A stretch of DNA of 60,000 nt from Tubiluchus corallicola. Its lineage: Eukaryota; Priapulida; Priapulimorpha; Priapulimorphida; Tubiluchidae. Shown here piece by piece: positions 48,640 to 60,000 of the stretch (position 1 is the stretch's first letter; each line of letters starts with the position of its first letter). The stretch is taken from contig JAQGDQ010000139.1 of assembly GCA_030141605.1 (NCBI GenBank), positions 312,001 through 372,000 on the forward strand, given 5' to 3'. The position numbers were made by a program, and so were the translations under genes. Under the pieces are notes generated by a model that did no database searches, was not told the origin of the DNA, and was given only the letters and a program-made list of their open reading frames with translations.

Positions 48640-48942
48640 GCAAATAAATAATTTTATGTAAACAAGCATTTATAGGTTCACGGTGTTATTTACAGCATGA
48701 TTTAAGTCTGAAGATGTAAAGAGATCTACTAAAATGATACGAGAATTAAGGAATCTGTCATACAGTCAGTGAAATAAAAAGTTGGATCTATAGCTCTAAC
48801 AACTTGTAGAAAACAGTTATCTAATAACAGAATTTTGGAAGATGTCAAGAAACATGAATGTGCGGCACCGATACATTTTTTACCATTAATGATGAAACAA
48901 GATTTAATGGAGGACAACATGCAACTAAATATGGACATTAGG

Positions 48943-48944
<2 letters not shown>

Positions 48945-49004
<60 letters not shown>
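48945..49004. repeat. (TA)n microsatellite
   Basis: An uninterrupted AT dinucleotide tract of about 60 bp. Confidence 0.95.
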
Positions 49005-49007
<3 letters not shown>

Positions 49008-49839
49008 AATATCTTAAGAGGGTTGTGGAGATTTGAATGAACACCTGCAGTCAGCCCAATTTAAAACCATAGCTCAAATTAACCGAATGCATAAATATTG
49101 AAAGAGAACATCGTCTTATTAACCATGACATTATGTGAAAGAATATTATTACTATGGAAATTTAAATTAATATTCGTGTTCTGTTGCAAGCAATTTGCCA
49201 CTTGGTAACTAGATGAACAGCACCTATATCTCTGGAACATTGCACAAAAGACAGACACTGTACTTTTCAGTGTAGTTATGTATATTTCAGTCTATGATGC
49301 AACACACCTTGGTGAAATCATATTATGACGCAGCGGTAAGCTTGGAATTTAAATTTTTAAACATAAATTTACCTAGTTTTTCTGTATCAGTCACAGTCAG
49401 TGTCGTACTAGCGCTGTATTTCAATTTCTGCTTTTGCAAAAATGCGCATATGTGTCACGCCGTTAGTTTTGTCGTCATTGCTTGGTGTGTTTGTCAGCCA
49501 TTAATTAAGATTTTAGGCTGTTATTTAATTATCAGAAACACTTTGTCATTGTTATAAGCATTAAAATGTACTTTTTACCAAACTTCAAAATACAGCAGGG
49601 ATGTGAAAAATCACCATTTTTTCCTTCAAATTGGTAAATAAGGATAGAATGTTAGATATGAATCTATCCTGTGACAAAAGAGACAGAGGCATGGCCCAAA
49701 CTGGAATCAAATAACAGAAGCATTGGTGCACATCCTGTTGAACTTATGCAAAAATCTCTTTCCAGCCACTCATAAACAAAACACATCGGTAAAATGCTGT
49801 GTGAGTTTCTTACACATTTCATCACCCACATGCAAGTGG

Positions 49840-50480
49840 TGTTGTGGAGATTCGATAGTATAGTAGAACAATCTTCTTACCTTGTAGAAGATTCAAGAAT
49901 TTTCTATACGCGATGCGCATAGTGGTTTCTAGATTGTTCTGGTTTAGTCCATGTGCACTGATATATAAGGCGAAGCCCAAGTATATTCTCGTATTCTCAG
50001 ATATGCACACTCTCATTTACATGTGTCACGGCCATGCGAGGCATGACCGCTAGCTAACTGGCCGATATACAGGGCCATTCATCACTATAAGATTTTGAAC
50101 AGTATAGAAGCCATTGGATACTATGCATTATATACAAGGTCATTCCGTCTAGGCTAATGTTTGCCCACTTCATTCAGGTACCGAGTTTTGTGTTGAACGG
50201 ATGTCTATCCAAGCCGTTTTTACCTGGTCGACGTAGTTGGTATTTTTCTTCTGTTCGTCTTATGTTTGAGACACGTTTTGTCTATGAGTTTTATTTTGGC
50301 CTTAATGGCAAAATTTAGTTGTTCTGTGAGAGACGATAGTTAAATGAACAATGATGTATCGACAACCTTTACGTAGCACCAGCACGACGCAGGAGTGAAG
50401 TAATTGCCCCGTCATACTTGTTCACTTAGAGGAGCTCTCAGACAACCCACCCTGTGAGTGATTCTGAAACTTTCGGAGCA
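49840..50480 (+). mobile_element. Candidate LTR (retrotransposon promoter region)
   Basis: The block starts TGTTGTGGAG, has upstream control motifs, a TATA box (TATATAAG, 49962-49969) and downstream GC-richer sequence. It could end at CGGAGCA (50480), before a TTGGTGGAG that resembles a tRNA primer-binding start. An alternative right end is CCCCAACA at 50950, which mirrors the TGTTGTGG start. I found no second LTR, gag/pol frame or target duplication. It is most likely a solo or truncated LTR; boundaries are uncertain. Confidence 0.35.
49886..49905 (+). promoter_or_regulatory. Perfect four-unit heat-shock element
   Basis: AGAAGATTCAAGAATTTTCT contains GAA-nn-TTC-nn-GAA-nn-TTC with exact 2-nt spacers, the HSF binding consensus. 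Further GAA/TTC half-sites lie on both sides (AGAACAATCTTC, TTTCTAGATTGTTC). A TATA box follows about 57 nt downstream. Confidence 0.65.
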
Positions 50481-51479
50481 TTGGTGGAGTATTCACATAG
50501 TGGTGGAGTCCGCAGCATCCTGATTACGCTATTCGGCGGTAGTGGAGGCGCAGAAATCGACTACGATTCCAGATTAAACTGCTTGTAGCGTGTCAGAACT
50601 CATGGATCGGCTACATGGCGGAGCATCCTCCTTATTCCAGTACAGGATCGTGGATTTGGGACTGTGAACCGTCCTTGGTGCATCCTGGAAGAGACGGCCA
50701 TCGGGAACTATGTATAAACATGAGTATACTCCTTGCTACTTGTTAAAATCTGGGCCCAGTAGGTATTATTTTCTCCCGTATGTACAATTGTTTTTTGCTT
50801 TGTTCTTATTTAATAATATACTGTATGATTTGCACAACATCCAGGTGTTTATTAGTTCTATTTGAAAGTTTGTGAAAATATTTTACGATTAACAACTCAA
50901 TGATTATATTTAGTAAAATGATCAAGTCCTATAGGAGAATTGCCCCAACACGAACCCAAACGCTTGGTGATGAAATTAGTAGAAATAATTACCCTGACAT
51001 GTAAGTAAATTTGGATTTGAGACTTTGATACTAAATTACCCTAGTCCAGTTATAATATATTAGTTTTAATACCACAAACCACAGCAACATGTTTCCAGAT
51101 TATCACTTGTCTGTACACATTTCGCATAATGAACTAGTTTAATTTGACTACGTGTTTTCTGGTTTTCTCTACGAGCCGTCTGAGAGAAACAAGACACAAC
51201 AAGTGGCTAGTATGCAGACTGCAGTTTAGGTGGATTTGGGTTAAATTGGTGTAGGACGTGGAGTAGACCCAGGCCGATGCAAGGCAGTTGTGCATGCACT
51301 AAATTTGCGGAAAACCAGTGCCACACCTGGACCGTCCAAGTAGCACACCTGTCATTTCTCTCACTTCTTTAACTTTACATCGAGAATTTTGATAAATTTC
51401 TAAAAATTCTCAGAAAGTTTCTTCATTTTATAAAAAATTGCGCTTGTTGATTGAGTTGCCGTCAGTTTGGCATCATGAA

Positions 51480-51960
51480 AACTTGCTTGACCAGGTACAT
51501 GGCTCGCTATCCTACATTTTTTCTCCCAAAAAGACATACCATATTCATCAGCAACAACTTTGACTAATTTTAAACATTAAATTCATGTTCTTCCCACTAT
51601 TTGCTAATACACTAATATCATCTGCAAAACCTCTAATCCCCAAGGATTACATCATCTTCAACATTCATACCCCAAGTCTAGAAATTTTTACCATCTCTAG
51701 CATTTTAGTTTTACTACTAATATATAAAGAAAAGAAAACCAATGCCATAGGATCACCTTGTTTAACACCACATCTAGTCTTTATTGGCTTTGTTTTAATA
51801 CCTATCCATAGAATTTTCATTTCCAAACACTGATATCATTTTTTTCTAAAATTGAATAAAACACTCTTGCACCCAAATTATTCTAATATCTCCTGTAATT
51901 TATTTATATTTACTTTATCAAATGCTTTTTCTAGTTCTAACATAACATACCATAAATTTT
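51480..51960 (-). mobile_element. Second LINE reverse transcriptase fragment
   Basis: The minus strand has three RT palm motifs in order: LELEKAFDKVN (about 51940-51910), CGVKQGDPMA (about 51770-51740) and GFADDISVLA (about 51632-51602). Stops and frameshifts separate them. The motifs differ from those of the adjacent plus-strand LINE, so this is another element. Confidence 0.7.
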
Positions 51961-52059
51961 CTCATATACCATATATTTATCTAGGTCACGCAATAGAGTA
52001 ATAATACACCACTTGTAATACCATACTTCAGCTAGTGCACTACTCAGCACCCGACAATA

Positions 52060-54020
52060 GGTAACATGAATGTTTTGCATACTAATATATACCACTTGCA
52101 TGTTTTGTACAATAACATAAACTCTTTGTTGAATAAAAGACATGAACTTTTGATTGCTATTACTAATAATACATTGGATATTGTTTGCATTTCAGAATTT
52201 GCACCAAAAAACTGTGTTTTACTTGGACAAGAATGTGAGTTACAAACTGATGACTTTGTCCTATTTTCGAACATTAATAGATATAAACGCGGAGTTTTGA
52301 TTTATACTAGGAAGCACTTAAAAGCAACTACTAGTGAAGTGAGTAACTGGTGTACTTTCGACAAAGTTGGGTTGAGATAAATTTAACCAAGGGCAATGAT
52401 CGACTCTTACTGAGCTATATTTACAGAAGACCAAATGTCATCATCATCCAATGAATCATACGCCCAGGGACACGATTCTGTTCACCTCCCTATGCCAGAA
52501 CTCACTACTTGCTGCAATGCTGCAAGTGCATTTATCTCTAAGGATTAGTGCTGACAAACCAATGACTTTAATTTTCCACCTAAATTAAAGTCTTTTGTCT
52601 TAAATGCTCGCCTGCTTATACGTTGGGGCACCTACTCTCTTCAATGAAGTCCAAATAGTAATGATGATAATAATGGTAAGCTCACCAATGATTTGAGGAA
52701 GGTTTGTGAAAATTCAAAATGTTCTCATATGTTAATATGTGGAGATTTTAATGTTCCGGAAATAAGTTGGATTGATGAAACTATCTCTTGTGATGAAAAT
52801 CACCCAACTTGTCATTATATGGAGTGTCTTTGGGACTGCTTCCTCTATTAGCGTGTTAAAATGCCAACAAGAAACTTAAAGATGAGATGGGGAAGCACAC
52901 ATACCAAAGTCTGTAACTACACCTAATAAGGGTAAAAGAGTTATGGATGAACAAATCAGCAATGGACAAAGTTAAGTTAAGACATGTGGTTTACAAAAAG
53001 TATCTTAGTTCGAGGGATACAGATGACTATAAGGAATGTGCTAAATGTCGGAATCAAGCCAAATGGATATGTAGATCAGCTGTTTATAATTTTAAAAGGA
53101 GAACTATTGCAGAAGCTAATATGAATCCAAAAGCTTTTTTAGCTATGCTAATAAGAATCTGCATATGAAGACTTCTGTACCCGATCTTCAAAGATCAGAT
53201 GCTACTAAGGCAAAGACTGATCTAGAGAAGGCTGAAGAACTTAATAAAATTTTCGGTAGTGCATTTACCATAGAGGATTCATCAGGAATACTTGACTTTC
53301 CAAAAAGACGTTCATTCAATTATGAATAATTTAATCATCAGATATGGTACGGGCTAAGCTTCAAAAATTGAAACGATACAAGTCACCAGTAATAGATGCT
53401 ATCCATCCCAGAATGTTTATTGAAATACAAGAACAGATCATTGAACCACTAATTGAGCTTATGAATATATATATCTCCAAAAGGGGACTGTCCCACAGGG
53501 AAGGAAAGATGCCAGAGTTAGTCCCATCTTTAAAAGTGGTAACAAATCTAGCCTCAGTAATTACAGACCAGTTAGTCTGACGAGTGTTGTCTGCAATCTT
53601 TTAGAAAGTATTATAAGGGATCATATGATGACTCATTTGGTGAACAATAATTTACTTAGTTTTATTTATTATTTATTTACGACATGGTTTTGTGGTGGGG
53701 GGCGGGGCAAATCTTGCATCACTCAGTTTTTAGAATGTATAGAGATGTGGACATCTATCTTGGAGAATGGTGGATGTATTGATGTTATTTATACGGATTA
53801 TGCCAAGGCTTTCGACACGGTTGCCCATGAAAGGTTGTTAAAGCAGTTGGCTGGATATGGTTTTCATGACTGTTTATTAACGTGGATTCTCAGTTTCTTA
53901 TCCAGTAGGTGCCATGTCAAAGCGTTGCTGTCAATGGTGTTTAATCAAGTTGGGCAAGTGTAACTTCGGGAATTCCACAAGATAGTGTATTGGGCCCAGT
54001 TATAATAATAAATAATATTA
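52060..54020 (+). mobile_element. Degraded CR1/Jockey-type LINE (endonuclease and reverse transcriptase)
   Basis: The AP endonuclease part includes NINSLLNKRHELL, LDIVCISEFAPKN, RGVLIYTRKHL and, after a frameshift near 52375, LLSYIYRRPN and LICGDFNVPEISW. The RT part includes LQKLKRYKSPVIDAIHPRM, FKSGNKSSLSNYRPVSLTSV, IDVIYTDYAKAFDTVAHERL and TSGIPQDSVLGPV. Several frameshifts and stops (for example near 52375, 52850, 53330 and 53540) disrupt it. It is truncated after the IPQ-SVLGP motif; the YADD box is missing. Confidence 0.85.
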
Positions 54021-54309
54021 ATGTATAATAAATTATTCAACATGTATTGACGTTTTCAACTATTAGCATTAAATAAACAAGGACAACAGACGCTGCCAGT
54101 ACCGTTAACGGCTCAATTTGTGACCTGTCACAAGTGTCCTACTCCGCTCCCAACACCCAAACTCTTACTTGGTTTCTTGCATGTAGGGTTGAAAAACATA
54201 TGAGCTCGCATAACTGAACTAATAAAAAGTGACTTTACACGACTAAAATTAACATTGAACTATAATTATTAACAAAATTAATATTAACCTCACTCAGGCT
54301 CGGAAACGT

Positions 54310-54630
54310 TATTACTATATTAGTACCAAAAACAGTCGCTTAATGCCGCTAAAGCATTAAAGATGAGAACCGACAGGAATGGAATAGCAGATTTGCGGAT
54401 CTAATAAAGAGACATAAGAAAACTTTTTTTATCTATTCCCTAGAGTCACTAACTCAAAGTGTTAGTAATAGCATATTATTATACAAGTATTACCAAAAGC
54501 AGTCACGTAATGCCGCTAGAGCACTAATGGTGAGAACCGACAGGAGTGGAGTACCAAATTTATGGACGCCCTAAACGGCGTAGAATTTTTTTTTAGTTCA
54601 TTTAACTTCATTCCCATGAGTTACAAACTC
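54310..54630. repeat. Two copies of a ~167-bp tandem repeat
   Basis: ACCAAAAACAGTCGCTTAAT (54325) and ACCAAAAGCAGTCACGTAAT (54492) start two copies. Both share ATGCCGCTA(A/G)AGCA, GAGAACCGACAGGA and GGAGTACCA-like segments. Confidence 0.8.
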
Positions 54631-54677
54631 ATTCCCCTGAATCACTAACAGTAGTTACTCGTTCCCCGAATTAGTAA

Positions 54678-54690
54678 CTCCCCCCCCCCC
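54678..54690. repeat. Poly-C run
   Basis: A homopolymer of about ten C in AT-rich surroundings. Confidence 0.85.
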
Positions 54691-54989
54691 GAGTTAATGA
54701 TTAATGTTGCCTATGCGATTGCGTTAATTCCTGGAAATGCTTAATTGTACTTAAAATATGCTCAATTGTACTTGATATAAATTGTTCCAGTCTAGTACAT
54801 TAGTAGCTTCTTATGTGGACAGGCGTTATTTTCGCCTAATGCTTGCTCTCTCATTCATATAGATAAAAAAGAACAACACATAATTTTAAAAGCAAATATT
54901 CACTATTCATTCAGTTAATCCATATTATTCTATAACTATGTGGTTGAGTGGAACAATAAACAGCACCACACTTATTCCATATTTAATAG

Positions 54990-56263
54990 TAAGTACTGGT
55001 GCAATACAATTAATTGGGACTATGTCGTGCCAAAATCAAAAATAGTATTATATAATCACAATACCCCCTAATCCATTTCGTTTTGGAAAATAGAACTGAA
55101 GCTCAAATTAGACTAGTCCCATTTTCAGAAAAGTGGAACACTGGAGTATTTTTTTCTAAAAATGGACAACATAGCCAGTCTTATAAATTTAACTATGCTG
55201 AATCCGAAAAAAGTTGTTGCCAGCTCAAAAAATTAGTCAAAAAGAGGTTAAAAATGCCGAAAACAAAAAGGCTGCCAAGCTTTTGCACAAAAACTGTGCT
55301 TTCCAGAAAATTAACATTAAAAAGCCATATGTGACATGTATTCCAGGGTAACTGGACCCAAGGAACCCATTTCTGTCATTTTCATTTCAAAAATGGTAAC
55401 AACTTTCAAAATGGCTGCCACGCGATAACGAAATGATGACGACCATACAGTTACACTAACCGTTTCATCCAAAGATTTATTACACAAACAAAAACCAATC
55501 AACTGGATCTTCTTGAATCCAAAAAGCTGCTACTAGCCCTAAAATAATGCAAAGCAATTCAAGCACTTCAATAAGTAATAAAACAAAATAACTGCCGGGG
55601 TCCTGACATAATTGTCTAGCTGAATGAATAGCAAGTACTTGTGCAATGCACTTAATTATATGTCGTGTCAAAATCAAAAATAGTATTAAATAATCACGAT
55701 ACCCCAAATTCATTTTGTTTTGGAAAAAAATCGAAGCTCAAATTAGATTAGTCCTATTTCCAGAAAAGTGGAACCCTGAAGGATTTTTTTCTAAAAGTGG
55801 GCAACATAGCCGGTCTCATCAACTTAACTATGCCGAATCTGAAAAAGCTGTTGCTGTCTTGAGAAATTGGTCGAAAAGGGGTTAAAAATACCAAAAACAA
55901 AAAGGATGCCAAGTTTTCGCACAAAAAAACGAGCTTTCCAGGAGATTAACATTAAAAAGCCATATGTGACGTGTATTCCAGGGTAACTGGACCCAAGGAA
56001 CCCATTTCTGTCATTTTCATTTCAAAAATGGCAACTACTTTCAAAATGGCTGCCACGTGATAATGAAATGATGACGACTATGCAGTTACATTAATCGTTT
56101 CATCCAAAGATACATTACACAAACAAAAACCAATCAACTGGATCTTCTTGAATCCAAAAAGCTGCTACTAGCCCTAAAATAATGCAACGCAATTCAAACA
56201 ATCCAATAAGTAATAAAACAAAAGGGCCACCGGGGTCCTGACATAATTGTCCAGCAGAATGGT
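54990..56263. repeat. Tandem duplication of a ~642-bp unit
   Basis: Copy 1 (about 54990-55631) and copy 2 (about 55633-56263) align end to end with scattered substitutions and small indels. Shared landmarks: AAGTACT(G/T)GTGCAAT, CAAAATCAAAAATAGTATTA, AAAAAGCCATATGTGAC, TCCAGGGTAACTGGACCCAA and GGGGTCCTGACATAATTGTC. No protein is recognised. Confidence 0.9.
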
Positions 56264-57408
56264 CTCTTGCTCTTTTCGCCTATTACAAAACTTTTTTCAA
56301 TGTTAAGTCATTGAGAAATTTCTGAGTCTATATTTGAAGTGCCTCAATGCCCTCACCATTTTCTTTCCTTGCCATGCTTGACTCTAGTATAGAGCTCTAA
56401 ACTTACCACATTGATTAGAAGAGAGTATGACTTTCATGTGTAAAATCATAGAAGCAGATGTATGAAGCCAAGTTTAATGCCACCAAAACTTTCACAAATT
56501 GTAGGCTCAGCAACCAATGTGATTTGTTTCCTCTTGTAATTGCCATTTTAATATATTTTTTTTAAAATGAGTAACTTTAAAACAGTATAATAAAGATTTG
56601 ATAGCGCAAACTTTACAGTCAAGATAACCTATGCATTAATATCTACAATATAATAACTACATTACTGCAAAAGCTGTTTAACTAACACTGCAATCATTAT
56701 GCATTGCAAGTCAACATTCATTCAACATTTAGTCTGTACAAAAAAAAATCACGTTCTTTAAAACAGCAACAATTACGTTTATTGTAATATTCAATACTCC
56801 ATACTTGCATTCTGATATGCTTAACTAACAATATTTAATTTGCAAGATAATTTGCCCAAGATGTGTTATTCAAATGTAAATTGGAAACTGTACAAAAGCA
56901 ATGAAAATCTGTTCACAAAATGACAACTCAGTCCCAGCATTTCTGTTTTTTCTTAGCAGGTTGCTCATTTTAGGTCATAAAAGTATAAACTTACATAATT
57001 ACTATGCTTTTACAAATTATTTCAAATTGTCAACGCTTTTACTTAACGAAAGTGGCGACAAGCCACTGGGGCATAACACTCAACCTTACAAAGGGTCTAT
57101 AGTACAAGTAACAGACTTTGAGGTCTATACCCTCATAGTTCTAACAAGCAGAACAACATTTGAACATTTCTTTTTCCTAGAAACAATTCCAGTATAATGC
57201 AGAATAAATTCTGTAAGCTTACAACCGTTCCAGAAATAGTTATGGGAAAGAATCTGGAGCAATTCTGTAAGTGCATATATGCAGTTAATTTACAATAGTG
57301 TCTATGATGATTAAAAATACAATGAACATATACAGTGTTCAGTGAAGTAAATCATCATCCTACAAGAATATGCTGAATAATCCACACTTTGACAGGCTTG
57401 TGTCAAAC
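56264..57408. other. Downstream flank and predicted 3' UTR of NDUFS2
   Basis: The part from about 56770 to 57408 is expected to be NDUFS2 3' UTR if the AATAAA at 56783-56778 is used. The rest is AT-rich with no recognised feature. Confidence 0.4.
56778..56783 (-). terminator. Candidate polyadenylation signal for NDUFS2
   Basis: On the minus strand this is AATAAA, about 630 nt after the stop codon. It is the first such hexamer I found downstream in that direction. Confidence 0.35.
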
Positions 57409-59085
<1,677 letters not shown>

Positions 59086-60000
59086 CTATAAAAATAAAGG
59101 TTATAAGCTGTATAAGCTTATTAATATTAAAATAAAACTTTAGTGTTGGAAACAATTACAGAAGAATAACAAACAGCGAAACCTATCACATCACATTTCT
59201 GTTTTAAAATGCAGCAAAACCAATATAGTTTTTTACTTATTAAAGTCCTAAAGAAGGCTTCTGGTCCTGTAGACATTTCCCAGCTTGACATTTACTGGTT
59301 TTTATTGATGTGCTGATCGGCATTTAACTCCGTCGGGGCCACACCATTCAAAATAGTTCTTAAAGACCTATCACCTTTCTGCTACTGTATGAGCACAGAC
59401 ATAACTAAATGATTACAAATTAGATACTGTTTTGTTCAGGAAAATCTCGGCTATCCAATCATGCTATTTGTTTAAACATTTACAAGTGATTTAATTGTAT
59501 AAAATTGAGAAAAACACACCCTTTTCAGGCACTCCAACTTATCCTATTGAGTAACTTAGTCTGGTGTACAATTGCTCGATCATACACACTATTTTATTGA
59601 TCGCCTGCTTGCTACAGCTCAAGAGAACTGTCTGCTGTACAGAGTTCCAAAATAGCCAGCCGATCAGCCAAGGAGAAAATAAGGTAGTTTTATCTTTTAA
59701 CAGGAATTTTTCCATAAAACCAGAGTAGACTTGAGGCCAAGGCGCATCAGAGTGTTGTGTTTGGATAGTTGAAATTTTCTGTATTCACACGACTTTTATG
59801 AATTTTTCTGACAAAAATCGATTTTCAATTTGTTTAAGGAAAGCTTCTGCATTTCATCTATAATTCTGCATAAAAATCAAATGTGTGTGAAGTAGAAACC
59901 TGCAAAAATGATCAAATATAACGTAATTACTGCTTAGTGAGAGCGGTATTTTATGAACCCATGCAAAATGCAGCAAACGCTTACGGTCCTGAAGGAGTTA
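59086..60000 (-). other. NDUFS2: NDUFS2 intron and possible upstream exon edge
   Basis: No clear exon was found between 59086 and 59984. At 60000-59985 the minus strand reads ACTCCTTCAGGACC followed by GTAAGC, coding TPSG plus a partial codon. That matches the TPPG-type segment just before the conserved T-Y-T-A-I-E-A-P-K block of NDUFS2. The block itself would have to lie in a ~28-nt exon that I could not locate. Confidence 0.3.

Noticed and set aside
59220-59260. Possible exon for the missing NDUFS2 TYTAIEAPK block
   Set aside because: Only two or three codons could be matched by chance and no flanking splice sites fit.

Overview
This window is nuclear DNA from an animal. It is AT-rich, the genes are split by many introns, splice sites are mostly GT-AG with one clear minor-spliceosome (U12) intron, and every recognised gene has a metazoan-type product. 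Decayed LINE retrotransposons, small DNA transposons, a tRNA-derived SINE and simple repeats fill most of the rest. I see nothing prokaryotic, organellar or viral. The host looks like an invertebrate metazoan; I cannot name the lineage.

Five protein genes can be reconstructed exon by exon. (1) A WHAMM/JMY-family actin nucleation factor on the minus strand (9748-18788, ten coding exons, 730 aa). (2) An hnRNP M/MYEF2-type RNA-binding protein on the plus strand (20014-29801, eleven coding exons, 643 aa), divergent from the first. (3) Prefoldin subunit 2 on the minus strand (38400-42226, three coding exons, 157 aa). (4) The complex I subunit NDUFA11 on the minus strand (46505-48549, three coding exons, 181 aa). 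(5) The 3' end of the complex I 49-kDa subunit NDUFS2 on the minus strand (57409 to beyond 59085), which runs off the right edge. Reading phase closes across every listed exon junction of the four complete genes.

Layout: 1-9.7 kb holds a degraded minus-strand LINE (about 1572-3540) and otherwise unrecognised DNA. 9.7-18.8 kb is the WHAMM/JMY gene, with a 1-kb TIR element and a 105-bp tandem array in its introns. 18.8-20 kb is a divergent promoter region. 20-30.9 kb is hnRNP M with its 3' UTR; it carries a hAT-like element in intron 1 and a U12 intron holding a GC-rich island. 30.9-38.4 kb is gene-free and repeat-bearing. 38.4-42.2 kb is PFDN2, whose introns hold a LINE fragment, two SINE heads and a long hairpin. 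42.3-46.5 kb contains a foldback-like element and a TIR element. 46.5-48.5 kb is NDUFA11. 48.6-57.4 kb is a repeat-dense gap with an LTR-like block carrying a perfect heat-shock element, two opposed LINE remnants and tandem duplications. 57.4-60 kb is the NDUFS2 3' end.

Functionally the genes are housekeeping: actin and membrane dynamics, pre-mRNA splicing, cytosolic chaperoning and mitochondrial respiration. They do not form one pathway, although two complex I subunits lie about 9 kb apart in the same orientation. I did not find a convincing new multi-gene system. The strongest unusual observations are the U12 intron with its GC-rich island, the foldback-like element, the heat-shock promoter module in a repeat, and a gene set that, from memory of human locations, recalls the human 1q23/19p13 regions.
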